Source: Ypsolopha sequella
Taxonomy: Eukaryota > Arthropoda > Insecta > Lepidoptera > Ypsolophidae
NCBI GenBank assembly: GCA_934047225.1
Contig: OW203991.1
Location: forward strand, 7,626,001 to 7,690,000
DNA length: 64,000 nucleotides
Direction: 5' to 3'
Shown here one piece after another: positions 30,904-43,329 of this stretch. The notes beneath the pieces were generated by a model. It was not told the DNA's origin. It saw only the letters and a list, made by a program, of their open reading frames with translations, and made no database searches. Made by a program: the position numbers and the translations under genes. Each line of letters begins with the position of its first letter. Within the stretch, counting starts at the first letter, position 1.

Positions 30904-31376
30904 TTAAGGCGATTACCGTCGCCAAATTAGCAGCTCGATGTTTGTCTATATGAATATCGACGGAAACGACATTGAAATAACGTTCAAATCAGTGCACAAT
31001 GCGTGGTGGCTGTTACGACGCTCGCTGCGTCCATGAAAGGGCAAAATAGGAGAAAATAATACTTTTCACATGGGCGTCATTGTTCGATTGAATAATTCTA
31101 TGTTATATTTATAGCTATCAAGTTTATCTATTTCTCAAAGCATAAATGAATTAAATCACCTAAGCCGCTTAGGAGCAGTAGGAATTTCAAGCCAAAAAAC
31201 ACCATTCAGTTGTAACAATTTTTCATATAGAAGTTTTGGTGGTACGAAAAAGAAAAATGTTGCATATGTTGTCCTAGAGTTGATAATCCATAATACATTT
31301 TTCAATATTTTTGGTTTGGCCATAAAAGAGGAGTAGGCTTTAGAAAGTACCCATTTGGCGGTATTAAGGGCCTTAA
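30904..31376 (+). mobile_element. TTAA MITE, family 3, copy B
   Basis: 473 bp from TTAAGGCGATTACCGTCGCC to the GGTATTAAGGGCCTTAA end. The inverted ends share TTAAGGC. The intact TTAA at both sides makes this the best reference copy for the family (others at 24,473-25,033, and partial at 37,120-37,310 and 38,635-38,805). No ORF is present. Confidence 0.75.
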
Positions 31377-31691
31377 CTTGCCGGTGTCCTTGTTATCAAT
31401 ACCTACGGTCACTCGGTGCCTAAACACGGGCTAGGGCTGCCAACTTATTTGATAATGCTATATTAAATTGTCGCATTATGTAATTTAAACAGCCATACAA
31501 TGCACAACATATTTTATAATTTCGTGCCATAATTTACGAAAATGCGTGGGAGCGGCTTACAGTGTCAACGCGGCAACGTGTGTACGTGACTGAGGCACAA
31601 CTGTGACTTCCGCCCCCCGACAGCTCCCGAGATTTCGAAGCGCGTCGTTTCGGGGTGTTTCTATAGAGACATAATACTGCTTCCTTTTTTA

Positions 31692-32631
31692 AACCGACTT
31701 CAAAAAGGAGGCGGTTCTCAATTCGACTGTATGTTTTTTTTTTTTTGGCGTTGTTACTCCGTAACTCTGTCATTTCTGAACCGATTTGAACAATTCTTTT
31801 TTTTGTTTGAAAGAGTGTACTTCCAGGTAGGTCTCATTTTAGGTTTGGTCATGATCTGATGAAGGTCTTCAGAGATAGGCAGTGGAACTCCTCAGAAAAT
31901 GACAGCATACCTCTCGAAATTGAGGTAATCGCTTTGTACATGGGTGCTGATTACAAGGTATTACTTGAAAATCGACATTCTTCCACCTGACCTTTGATCC
32001 TGGCTTCATCACCATATTCACCATAGAACTCCTCAACGGATCAGAGCACATAACTCGAGATTGCGGCAATCACTGCGTTAGGGTGCCAATTCAAGGGTAT
32101 TACTTGGAGATTATCAGAATACCCACCTGACCTTCGATCCTGGCTTCATCACCATAGAAATCCTCAACGGATGACAGCACATAACTTTGGATTGCGGCAA
32201 TCAGTTTGTGTTTGGGTGCTCATTGCAGGGCATTGCTTGAAAATTGCCATTGTACCCACCTGACCTTCGATCTTGGCTTCATCACCGTAGAACTCTTCAA
32301 CGAATGACAGCACATAACTCGAGATTGCGGTAATCATGTTGTGTTAGGGTGCTGATAGCAGGAAGCTACTCAAACATAGCTACTTATACTCACTTGAACT
32401 TCGTTTCATATTAACACCACGTTTGCAAGAACTACCCATACTTCACGGCGTATTTCCTACGATATAGCAAGATATAGCAACATAAAAACCAATATAAGAG
32501 CGCCGACTTCTAGATAACATATTGTTTCAGGAAGAAAGAAGTCGGCAAAAGTGTTGCTTCGGTACCATCGGGCTTTATAGAATTATTATTAACTTTTAAG
32601 TGAATGACTTCTGTTACTATTGAAGTCGGTT
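31692..32631. mobile_element. Element with AACCGACTTCAA inverted ends and internal tandem array
   Basis: It starts AACCGACTTCAAAAAGGAGG and ends TTGAAGTCGGTT. It encloses about 3.5 copies of a ~131-bp unit (31,880-32,360) with recurring CTTCGATCCTGGCTTCATCA and ATTGCGGCAATCA blocks. AACCGACTTC ends are common in moth genomes. No protein is encoded. Confidence 0.7.
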
Positions 32632-32884
32632 GCAAATTTTTTTGTTAAAAGTTTTTATGCTGTGGCAACGGGGTCCCTCTACATCAGTATCAGACTTGGG
32701 ATTTTTAGGATACCGTCCTTATTTCACAGCCTCATAACTTTAGCACCGTTAAAGATAAAGACATGAATTTTGGCACAAAAATTGCATTAATTTGTCCACA
32801 TATCACGGTGTAAAAAAATATGAACAATTTGAAATTGTTCAAAATATTTCCAAAACAAAAGTTAGAAAAATAAAAAATGTGTTC

Positions 32885-33475
32885 CTAAAAATACAATATG
32901 GGTATCAAATTGTAGATATTAAAAAGTTCACATTAAAAAAATATATTTTTTATATTTTTTTACTGGTTTCGAGAAATCTTTAGAAAACCACAAAAATATG
33001 TATCCCCCTTATCTCCCAAACTAGTTGACCAAAAAATATGAAAAAAAATGTCGATTACCGATTATAACTAGCCAATTACAGGAACAATTTTGCCAATTAA
33101 TAAAGTTGAGCACAGATGAGAAATATAAAATATATATATATATATATATTTTATAAAAATACAATATGGGTACAAATTGTAGGTATTAAAAAGCTGATTG
33201 TAAAAATATATAGTTTAGATATACATATTTAACTGCTATATTTCGAGAAATCCTTGATGAAACCATAAAAAAATGTATGTCCCCCCCACCTATCTCCAAA
33301 ACTGGTGGACCGAAAAATATGAAAAAAATCATGGTAATATGTGTTTACGTAAAGATTACAGGAACAATAAAGCGGTTGAGAAATTCGCGAAAAAAATGGC
33401 AAAATTAAATTTATCATCCACAATACGGAACCCTAGGTACGCGAGTCTGACTCGCACATGGCCGGTTTTTTTTTA
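32885..33475. repeat. AT-rich direct duplication ending in a GGCCGG tail
   Basis: Blocks at 32,885-33,060 and 33,155-33,330 are diverged direct copies sharing AATACAATATGGGT, TTTCGAGAAATC and TATGAAAAAAAT. A (TA)n tract lies at 33,130-33,150. The end GAGTCTGACTCGCACATGGC followed by CGGTTTTTTTT is a recurrent moth repeat terminus. Confidence 0.55.
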
Positions 33476-33479
33476 ATAG

Positions 33480-34376
33480 AAATTTGTTTACCCAATCCAA
33501 GAAATCATTAAACTAAAATTTATCATTACTGCAGTAGAGATATGAATATTTTAGCACCTCTTTATTACACCCAAAACATTCAGGAGCTCCCGCAGCCTTA
33601 CGAAAATTTTAATTATACAATTTGGGTCCAGTTAAGAGGTCCAGTACAGAAAAACAGCACACGGTGACCTACGATTCCTCCAAATTACGATTCATCTGAT
33701 AACATTCTCTCAGTCTTGTATATTTTCTTCAAGGGACCATGTCACCCTGTTGATGCTTTTCTATTCATATGGTAATTCGAGTAAGTGGGAATCTTGTTAG
33801 TAAGTGAGAATCTTGTTAGAATCTTCGTAAATTCGTCAGATAATTTTGAGCGACTGAGGGTCGTTTTCACCAACTTTGGATAAGAAATCTCCTTTGCGGT
33901 GAATATTTTAATTATTATTATTTTAGTAGTTTTAACATTAATTGGAATTTCCGTAGTCGGGAATTTTTATCTTATATTTAATCGTATAAACAAAAAAAAA
34001 ATTATATTTAATTTTTATCGTTTTATAAATTTCTATCTTCACGACTATGCAATCGAATTATTTTAAAACTACTAATATTTTTAAAAAGTCTGTTTGTTCG
34101 TCCAAGGTTTGAGCATAATAAGAGTAATAATATTCAATTATTTCAGATAAAATTAAATTAACATTAATATTGTAACATTAAAATAAATTCTAAATTCAAT
34201 AAAATTAGTAAATTAAAAAACACACACAGAAAAACACATATAGAATACTAACTTCACTTACACGCTACTTGATAAAATCACGTGTAAACGAAGCCAGTGT
34301 CCTAAGCCTAACAGTGGAGAGTCCCATCTGTCAGCCAATGTCCTCAAGATGCTAACAGAACATTATTTGTGGTACG
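33480..34376. other. AT-rich stretch, nothing recognised
   Basis: No ORF of note, no inverted ends and no tandem array that I can see. Confidence 0.5.
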
Positions 34377-35088
34377 TTAAGAGTCCGTTTCGCCAAACAT
34401 GCTCTCGCGTTTGGACAATTTAGCATATTAAAACAAAATATTAAAAAAAAATAAAATTTGTCTAGGTAGTTAAGGAGTTGAACTACATTATAATTTTTCA
34501 GATTTCACACAAGTATCACAAGCATCTAGAAAAAAAATCGGAAAAATCACGAAAAATGCAATTTGACGTTGCAAACAGAAAAAAAAAATTTTTTTGTTCC
34601 AGATTGAAATATATTTTTGTTACGTAAAGAGTTCAAAGTACCTTATTCATATAAAATATTAATATTTTTTTACTTTCGTTATTTAAAAAGAAATACACAA
34701 ACTTCCAAATTCTTTTTGCGTAATTTTTCTGTACAGGAAAAATGTAGAATGTTTGAGTATTTCTTTTAAAACAACGAAAGGAAATAGAAAATAATAAAAA
34801 TCTGTAATGGCTTCTTTAATTTCTTTGCTCTATAAAAAAATATTTTAGTCTGTAGTTACATCAGTTGACTGATCATACTAGTTCCAAAGCCAAATTACGT
34901 TTTCCGTGATTTTACTGATCTTTCCGATTTTTTTTCTCAATGATTGTGCTGCTTGTGTCAAATGTGAAAAATTATAATGTAGTTCAACCCCTTAACTACC
35001 TACACAAATTTTATTTGTTAAAAATATTTTGTTTTAATATGCTAAATTGTCCAAACGCGAGAGCATGTTTGGCGAAACGGACCCTTAA
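34377..35088. mobile_element. TTAA MITE, family 4, 712 bp with ~200-bp arms
   Basis: Arms starting GAGTCCGTTTCGCCAAACAT and GGGTCCGTTTCGCCAAACAT (the latter read on the minus strand) are nearly identical for the first ~60 bp and remain recognisable for about 200 bp. TTAA abuts both ends (34,377-34,380 and 35,085-35,088). The centre is AT-rich with no transposase. Confidence 0.8.
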
Positions 35089-35089
35089 G

Positions 35090-37115
35090 AACTCCGATTT
35101 TGCAATGAGCTACATTTATTACATTTTTGACTGCAATGACGCCGAACTAAGAACTACAAATAAGTGACCTGTTATACTAACGTTGATAAACTACACGCCG
35201 TGTCTTTGAAGACGCTGACGCCACCTCTTTCTGTTTGAAAAGTACCGAAAAAACTGTCGGGTCAGATTTTGATGCCCTTTCGCACAGAGGTGTAGTGGGG
35301 GTTACCTAATGTAAAAACCACAATATTATATATGTTGGTTCATAGACCACTTTCCATAAAAAAAGAACAGTCTCCTTTAAAAAGGGCCTTCTACGCATAT
35401 GTTTGAACCTTTTCGAATAAAATCCTTACATTTCATAGTCAATATTTGACACAGAGGAGCTACCCCTGAATTAAATTCCGCTAGATTTCAACCCGCTTTC
35501 ATTCGCTCTGATTGGGTAAGCCAACGCAACACAGTGATAGAGATAGAGAATTCCCGGTAAGTGGGAGTGAGATAGATATAGCATGTCTATGCAAAAACAC
35601 TGATTAGTTAGCGCAATCAGGCGGACCGGTATTTCTCTTTCAAGGCTAGCTGCTCGATGATATTTGACAAGTTTTAGCATTCAACCTTACATGATGTGAT
35701 ATTTATCATGTGATAAACAAAAATCGCATGCACTGATATCTGTAGTCGTAAGACTGATGTTTAAATAATAAATTATGTCAAAACTGCCGTCTTCGTCGCA
35801 ATTAATAGGTCATTTACTATAAAATTTCCGAAATTTTCTTACAGTTTCATGAGGTCATAATTCCTGTAATTCAATAGCTATTTCCATAATTTGTTTTTTG
35901 TTTGAAAGTTGATTTCAGTGTTTTACATGTACGCATTAAATTTTGTTTGTATTGTCAGTTTGATAACTAAAATTAAATCTTCAAACACAGTTCGTCCTAA
36001 ATGCTATCCATCTCCATGCTAAGATTCATAATATTTTTTTACAACTGACACTTTTCAAACAATAAATGAATGTTGCTGTTAGCTTAATGTTTTAATGTTG
36101 TCTCATTCGTACACAACAAAATACATAAAGATTGGAATTGTCTTTCTAAAAAAAATAGTTATATATTCATTAGTTTTCATAGTTAATGACCTAATATTTT
36201 GTTGTGCCATACTAATGTTGTTACCTTTAAAACCGTTGGTTACGGTAGAGCACTTCAAGACGTTTCGCCGCCATTTTAATCTGATCCCTGGAAGACTATT
36301 CCGCTCCCCTTGCATACTGCACAGAGCTCGCGTCGTCGCTCAAGTTAAACCGCAGTATTTATTATAAGTAAACGATAATAGCTGTTGAGATTTGGTAACA
36401 CGAGTCAGTGATAAAAGAATGGGGGTCCCACAACTGTGGTGCAAGATGTCAAGCAGTTGCTGTCTTAATTCAGAAAAAAGCGCTTTTTAGCTTGATCGGT
36501 CTAAAAAGTTAGTAAAGTTTATAAATCTTGATTACCTTCTAAATTTTAACTCTCCAACCAATCTCATTTTTTATTTAAATTAATAAGAATCGGCTGAAAA
36601 AGCTGTATTCAACATCAACGACATTCGATATCTGAAACTACAAATCAAGCGTAGTTATCGGGACACCTTACGCTAGAACATCAACAATGCTAGGTTTTCA
36701 AGGGTTCACTGGAAGAAACTAGGTCTCACCTCATATTGAAGAAAATATATTTAATTCATTGATCTTTTATCTAAGGATTTTACTTATAAACAATGTACTA
36801 AGATTTATAGTTTTGTCAAAAAAAAGGTTCTTAACATGTGTCGTTGTAAGCCGAAACCCTTATAAATAAAAGTTTATTTGTCTTCTTGTGCCAAAATCCG
36901 TCCATCGTAGTGTCAAAATCCAGAACTATAATTCCTACAGCCTTTAAAGCGCTAGATTATTCACAACGAGCGCTCAAGTGGCAGCCCAATTCCAAGGAGA
37001 GTTCAAACTATGTTGGTTCCGGATAAGAACACGCAGCTGTTGTGCGTTACCCCTTCAAGGCAGCTGGGAGCTAACACTGTGATATCTTGACTCTTTCTTC
37101 AAATAAGGGACTTAC
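35090..37115. other. Gene-free stretch
   Basis: No coding region or RNA gene recognised. A frame at 35,471-35,680 and another at 36,095-36,367 are unsupported by any familiar motif. Sequence near 36,665-36,760 is similar to 29,545-29,640, so part of this is old dispersed repeat. Confidence 0.5.
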
Positions 37116-37119
37116 ATAC

Positions 37120-37310
37120 AAGGTTATCGTATCGATGACGTGCTATGAAAGTCGCCAACGACCTTGAGTCGACCTGTATCGGTACAAATATCGACAGAAA
37201 CTATATTGAAATAACGTTCTTAGTAAGACTCTTACCAGCGCACTGCATTACGACGTCGCTGGGTCTCCGGATAGTGCAAAATATGAGAAATAATACTTTT
37301 CACAAGGACG
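37120..37310 (+). repeat. Degenerate fragment of TTAA MITE family 3
   Basis: It keeps the AATATCGAC, ATTGAAATAACGTTC, TTACGAC and AATAATACTTTTCACA blocks of copy B in order, with many substitutions. Both ends are lost. Confidence 0.55.
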
Positions 37311-37395
37311 CAACGGACGGAAAAGAATTCTATAAATCATTTTTCTCAACAATATTTTCCTTAATATTATTAAAACTCGCGCGAGCTGACATACT

Positions 37396-37593
37396 AAATT
37401 ATTATTACATACGGCTTGAACACTCACGTGTGATTGTTGTCAAGTGCCCGTTTGACAACGACGGTGAACGCCGCGTCGTCGTCCTAAGAACGACACTCGC
37501 CTTGATAATGCCGAAATTGTATCGGTGAAACGATTGGCATATAGTCAACAACAATCATACGTGAGTGTTCAAGCCGTATGTAATAATAATTTA
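37396..37593. mobile_element. Foldback MITE, 198 bp
   Basis: The left arm AAATTATTATTACATACGGC then TTGAACACTCACG is inverted as CGTGAGTGTTCAAGCCGTAT then GTAATAATAATTT. The arms are ~45 bp and nearly perfect, so the insertion is fairly young. The centre is GC-rich (GACGACGGTGAACG region). Confidence 0.75.
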
Positions 37594-38011
37594 ATATTTT
37601 CCTTGTAATGTAGTGCAATAACAATAGAAATACCATGTGGTTTCAAAGAAATAACCAATTTTTCTTAATTTAAGTCTGAAAACAGCTTGACTTTTAACAA
37701 TATTTTCATGCTGTTTCTTATACGCGGAAATAGTTTCTTAAAACGAAGTTTTTTTTAAAGTTTAAATAACAATATACTGTGTGTTAATATGATGTTGCGA
37801 AAGCCGGAAACTGGTAATAGTAGTCGTCTATACGAACAACTGTTGCTATGAAACCAGTTCTCAAATCGCGAAAAATAAATCAGCTGTTCCATAGAAAAGT
37901 TACATAGCTACCCGATTAGAATGTATGAAACAATTTTTTTTTTCTTGGTTGCTCTTTCTTTTTAGCTAAAAGTTGTTTGTATGGGTGAGTTCTATCGCCA
38001 GGTTCGGCAAG

Positions 38012-38242
38012 CTTATTACGTACCTTGCAAACAGTAAGCAATCGACAAATATTGCGCCATTATTGTGTCAAAAGTCTCTTTCTTATTAAGAAACAAACAA
38101 ACATAAGATACAAACAGTAAGCAATCGACAAAAATTGCGCAATTTATTTATTTTCTTATTAAGAAAGTGACTTTTGACACAATGATAGCGCGGTTTTTGT
38201 CGATTGCTTACTGTTTGCAAGTTGCATGAAGGTACGTAATAG
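38012..38242. mobile_element. Foldback MITE, ~230 bp
   Basis: The outer TTACGTACCTT and AAGGTACGTAA are inverted. The inner CTTGCAAACAGTAAGCAATC and its inverse continue for ~65 bp through TTTCTTATTAAGAAA. The left half also contains an extra direct copy of AAACAGTAAGCAATCGACAA. Confidence 0.75.
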
Positions 38243-38634
38243 CCCTGCCGGCTTCCGCAAAAGGCTTTGTCCTGACTGACTGACTGACAGACAAACCACA
38301 GCCTCTTCTTAAGAGGCTTCAGAAGCAAAACTGCCTTTAGAGACGTTTTTGAATGGCTTTAAACTTTCTATATGAATATTACAAAACTTCGGAAAAAAAT
38401 ATACAAGATTTATGTACCCATGTCCCGTAATTGTGATGTTTTAAAACCTTTAAAGCTCTAACCTACAACAAGTAAATAAATACCTTTCAAATGCTTTAAA
38501 ATGGTTTAAAAAACTGATAAAATTTTAATAAACCTTTTAAAATTCTAAAAAGTCAAGGTTAAAACTTGAACACAGACACGAGCAATACAAAAATCTAACA
38601 TAATGACGTTTAAAATTTTTAAATATCAAATGTA

Positions 38635-38805
38635 ACGTGTAAAAAGTGTTATTTTCTCCATTTTGCGCTATCCGGTGACGCAGCGATCGCCGTAACAGCC
38701 AATTTGCAATGCACTCTGATATGAACGTTATTTCTATTTTGTTTGTGTTGATATTGTACACACATGTCGAGCTGCTAATCTAGCTTACTGAAGCCCCTTA
38801 AGACT
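38635..38805 (-). repeat. Degenerate inverted fragment of TTAA MITE family 3
   Basis: It shares GTGTTATTTTCTCC, GTAACAGCCA, TGATATGAACGTTATTTC and GAGCTGCTAAT with copy A, in the same order. The ends are not preserved. Confidence 0.55.
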
Positions 38806-38809
38806 CAAT

Positions 38810-40240
38810 CCTAAAATATTGTTTGTTGCACGTCACAGAGTGGTATGTTGACAAAAGTTTGTTCCAAATTAACACTTTCAGCGAGACATAACGAGACACC
38901 CTATGGTGTAGAGAACATATCGTCACCTAAAAGGGAAAATTAAATAACCAACAAAAACAAATTCCGAGATAATCGCAATTTTGTGTTTTTTTTTTCGGTA
39001 GAAAATTCATATCTCCGTTATTAAGAAAGCTAAAATTCTAATTTTTTTATATGTTGTGGGCTTTAGAAAGTTCTTAAGTTGTACATTTTATAATATTGGA
39101 AAATAATTTCCTATATCCATGATTTACCGTATATTCATTTTTAACAAAATATGTTTCCAAAATTATGCGCAGTTATTTAGTTTTACATGTTTGATATTCA
39201 ATTTTGCCGTTCAATAAAGTAAAAATTGTGACTTTTTTGTATGATTTAAGTAGTCTTATTTATGTTTGCCATTTTATAGTTTGCTATTTTTTATGGTTGT
39301 TGAATTTGCCAATGGACCTTTTCTGTTACTAAGAATGATTTTAAAATTAACTTCAAAGCTAATATTTTAAAAAGAATTGTTCTAAAATTGAAATCTATAA
39401 CTAGGGAGCTAATTAACATACATAAATTATTTTTATAGTTTTAGTTAAAGAAGTTTTTATGTTAATAAGACAAGAAAACTGTTTCGCTATCCTGAGGCTG
39501 AGGGGCTACACCGAAATGACAAAATTCGATCGATTATCGTTCGGTCGTATACATCTCTATCACAGTCTATAGGCGTGCGTCAGATATGGACGTATGCATG
39601 GACGATAAACGATCAACCGAATCTTTTTGGGAGTACTGGGCCAGTACCCGGTTGTGATTAACGATTAAATAAATGAATGAAAACTGCAGAACCTTTGTGA
39701 TATCATTGTATTAATTATACCTATAGAAATTGCGAAACATGTCAGTCATAATCTCTTTTATATAATAATTTGATCCAATCAACAAAAAAATAATAATCAA
39801 CCCTTAATTTGTTAGCTAAAGTACGCGGCGATAAATAATGCGCATCGAATCTTAGCGTCATCTCTGTCGCACGAAGCTCTTAGGCCGGTGACAGAGATTA
39901 CACTCTACGAAGCCGAAGATAGCCGGTGCGCATTATATACCACCACGTACTGTAAGTTCACTGAAAGTTGCATACAGTAACATGCACGTATGTGGATGGA
40001 GAACATCACCAGTGCCACATCAACGTGAATAAGTAGAAATATGTAAGAAAAGTGGATTCACTTGACAGCTCAAAAAATACAAACGGGTTTAATTGTCAAA
40101 CGGGCTAATTTGTTCCGTTTGAAAATTGAAATCGCACTTTTTAAGCTGTCATAGATAGATACTATATTCTGACACAATTGCACCCTAAAGTCTTGTGGTT
40201 ATAGCAATATAATTTTACTAATATATGAACAACAAAACAA
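38810..40240. other. Gene-free stretch
   Basis: No gene recognised. Around 39,515-39,560 a CTACACCGAAATGAC then GATCGATTATCG block resembles small moth MITEs, but I could not find a clean second arm. Confidence 0.45.
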
Positions 40241-40241
40241 A

Positions 40242-41443
40242 TCAGTCATATCTATCATTATCATTATCATTATCTTCCAAAGTAACAACATTGCAGAAGT
40301 GGCTTTCAAATTTGATTAGGCCTTCCGCATCCATTGCTTTGCAGCCTTCGCAAATCTCGAGGTTGTAGAGCTGGGCTCTCATATTTGTTGTGAGGTGCAA
40401 TCCCTTTACATTTGCCCACATTGGCGAAGCCTTGAGACAAGCGTTGATCTCGTCTGCTGCAGTGCCTCGTTCGATGACTGGCAGCGTCTGCCGGAAGTCA
40501 CTTGCGAGCAAGACGACAACTCCACCCATCAACATTCGGTTGCCACAGATGTCTTGCAAGCTGCGATTGAGCGCCTCCATCGAACGCTTGTGAGACATCG
40601 TGCTTTCGTCCCAGATGATAAATTTGCACTGCTGCACCAGAGTACTGAGACCACTGCTCTTGCTTATATTGCAGGTGGGCGTTTTTCACCCGCAAGGTTA
40701 AGTGGAAGTGTGAAGACCGAGTGGGCAGTTCTACCTCTACTGAGCAAGGTCGCAGCTATCCCAGAGGACGCAACAGCTAGCACGACATTCCTATCCTTGC
40801 GCAACTGCGCCAGCAGCAATTTTAGCAGGAATGTCTTACCTGGTGCATCTAAGAAATAAAGACCCATTCTCCGCTCTTCACCCAGCTCACCATTTTATTG
40901 AAAATTTGCCTTTGCTCTTGTAATAGCTGGGGCTCAGTTTGAGCGACTTGAGCCACCAAGGCTGCGGTGTCGTAACTGAGCTCCCTGAGCAAATCAGTGG
41001 ACTACTTTCCTGTTTGTTGTGGGGTAGCCATGCCGAAATTAGGCAGCCGTTTACCCACCATTGAGAAAACTTTGTCCTCAATAAATTTTAGCGCTTCGTT
41101 AAAATATATATCGTCGTTGGCCTGTGCTTATGTGCGATATCTTCCGATATAGCAGTTTATACTTGTCCCAAAGTTGCAGGGGGTTTGAGAATCTGCAGGT
41201 GCTCAACATGATAGCAAAAAGCTCTCTCAAATTGGCCGCTGATCTACACAATACGGCGTCCTCCATCGTAGAGTTCCAGTGGCCGTCATCTTTCAAAAGC
41301 CCCATTGCCTTACACGCTTCTTGTAATGTAGTTTTTTGCTGTCCTTCGACTGTTTTGAGGGCCTGAAAACTGATGGAGCCTTGGACGCGGGTCAGTAGCA
41401 ACCGTAAGCAGTAACACTCAAAGTGTGTTAAGTGCACGGTCAC
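40242..41443 (-). pseudogene. Helitron helicase remnant (PIF1-like domain)
   Basis: Read 5' to 3' on the minus strand: a region with HFECYCLRLLL and SISFQALKTVEG (41,443-41,099), a degraded Walker A in YFLDAPGKTFLLKLLLAQLR (40,859-40,800), then helicase motif II in FIIWDESTMSHKRSMEALNR and motif III in LLASDFRQTLPVI (40,620-40,450). The parts lie in different frames, so the gene is broken. It stops before the C-terminal helicase motifs. Helitrons are rolling-circle DNA transposons whose Rep/Hel protein carries these motifs. The 5' portion continues at 43,330-44,300, beyond an inserted LINE. Confidence 0.85.
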
Positions 41444-41926
41444 ACCCCCGACACTTCATAGTCCTCGCTCAAGTTATTTACCTACACTCTCACGCACGCA
41501 TCTGGCTTGTCCGCACACGCTTGTGTGTGTGCGTTAGCTAGTCTAGGGCTGGCAGCAAGCGTATGAGCGTCGTCGATCGAGAGGGTCAACATTTATAGTC
41601 AGCGACTTATATGATTCTCTTCCTAAATTTTGTAACGGTGGCACGCGTGAATTTATACAAGTAAAATTTAAACATCGTCACGTCACGACACATATCCTTT
41701 CAGAGGAGTCAAAGGTGTTTTTACGTACATAAAAGAAAATGGTTTAGTTCATTGAAAGGAAGGAAATTTGAAAAATCTCCGTTCTTTATTGGTTGCTCCG
41801 TTTTCTAGGCATTCATATATATACCACAATAACGAACCATATTGATTAAAAATCAGTATCGTAATAAAACAAAACAAGATTTATACTTGCGATTGTCGGC
41901 ACTTGATGAAACATAAAAAGCATCTC

Positions 41927-41980
41927 GATTTTAAACACAAACATTTGTACTATTTGTTTCATAACATAAAATTTGTTTTA
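41927..41980. repeat. Inverted flank, left arm (around LINE fragment)
   Basis: TTGTACTATTTGTTTCATAA and neighbouring bases recur inverted at 43,271-43,318. The two arms sit immediately outside the LINE fragment. Confidence 0.65.
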
Positions 41981-41984
41981 TACA

Positions 41985-43270
41985 AATATACCTCCCCATC
42001 AATAAAACCACTTTTGATAGCGACATACAAACAATTAACAACGATCTAGAAAGAATTGCCAATTGGTCCTCAGCAAATTCCCTTGCGCTTAATCCTGCAA
42101 AGACCAAATACATGATACTTGGATCAAATAAACAAACACAATACATAGCTGGTTTAAATCCTCAGGTGAAGATCAAAACTCAAATCATTGATGGAGTAAA
42201 TGAATCGCGCAACCTGGGTATGCTTCTGGATAGTGAAATGCATTTTGAGGGCCACGTGTTGGAACTAGTGCGAAACTGCTTCTACAGACTTAAGGTTTTG
42301 TACAACATACGACAGTACTTAAGCACTGAGATGAGGATAAAACTGTGCGAGTCCTTGATACTTTCGAAACTTAATTACTGTCTGGCGGTGTATGGGCCAT
42401 GTTTGTACAAGAAAACGCACAGACTATTACAACGGGTACAGAATGCCTGCAGTCGCTACTGTTTTCATATACCTTCACGTGGACATGTGACACCATATCT
42501 GAACAGTGCTGGCATTTTAAATATGGAGGCTCGTCAAAAGCTTCATTTTGCCAGTTTATTGTTCGGAGTGATCGAGACAGGGGAACCAAGCTATCTACAT
42601 GATAAACTTGGATGGCGCAGGGACAGGCACAAGTATAAAGTCCGGAAATGTACACCTGTAATGTCAATGCAGTGTCACAAGACCGCCGCGTTCAGGGGTA
42701 GCTTTAAACACCAAGCCACAAAGTGTTGGAATGATATACCACCACCTTTGAGGGAATTAAAACCTAAAAATAACTTCAAAAATCATGCTTCAAATATCTT
42801 CTGAACAACCAAACCAACACGAACTCATAAACCTTATTTATTTATTTATCTATGTAGATAGTTCTTCATCTGCCTATTTTATAACTTGTATGTATGGCCA
42901 CATATTGATTACTCACTTACTCGCTCATTATCTATGTATGTTTATTGTACACCATTATTGTTGATTACTAATGTTATATAATTAAAATAGTAGTATGTAT
43001 TATACTGTAACTATTTGTATCTATGTAAGTATGCATTAAAATGTCGGAAGTATGCGTGACAAAACAATGGTTCTGGCATAATAACAGCGTTGTAGTCTAC
43101 TTACTGGCTGCAACACATGCTGAGTCAGGGCCTTTTTACCCAGCAATTCATTTTGTTTTGTATCTAAAATGTGTTTGAAACTTCATTTTGTTTTATATCT
43201 AAAATGTGTTTGAATTAATTTGTTGATAGTGCTGAGTAAATAAAGATTATATCTATCTATCTATCTATCT
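41985..43270 (+). pseudogene. 5'-truncated LINE with reverse-transcriptase tail
   Basis: The open frame (42,006-42,804, with an internal ATG at 42,112) reads ...LERIANWSSANSLALNPAKT, then RNLGMLLDSEMHFEGHV, YLSTEMRIKLCESLILSKLN and CWNDIPPPLRELK. This is the thumb and C-terminal part of a jockey/CR1-type non-LTR reverse transcriptase. The catalytic YxDD region is absent because the copy is 5'-truncated. The 3' UTR ends in GAGTAAATAAAG and a (TATC)n tail at 43,248-43,270, as usual for LINE 3' ends. It sits inside the Helitron remnant in the opposite orientation, so it landed there later. Confidence 0.8.
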
Positions 43271-43318
43271 AAAACAAATGTTATGAAACAAATAGTACAA
43301 GTGTTCGTGTTCAAAATC
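43271..43318. repeat. Inverted flank, right arm (around LINE fragment)
   Basis: Inverse of 41,927-41,980 with few mismatches (TTATGAAACAAATAGTACAA core). It starts directly after the LINE's (TATC)n tail. Confidence 0.65.
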
Positions 43319-43329
43319 AAGAAAACAAA

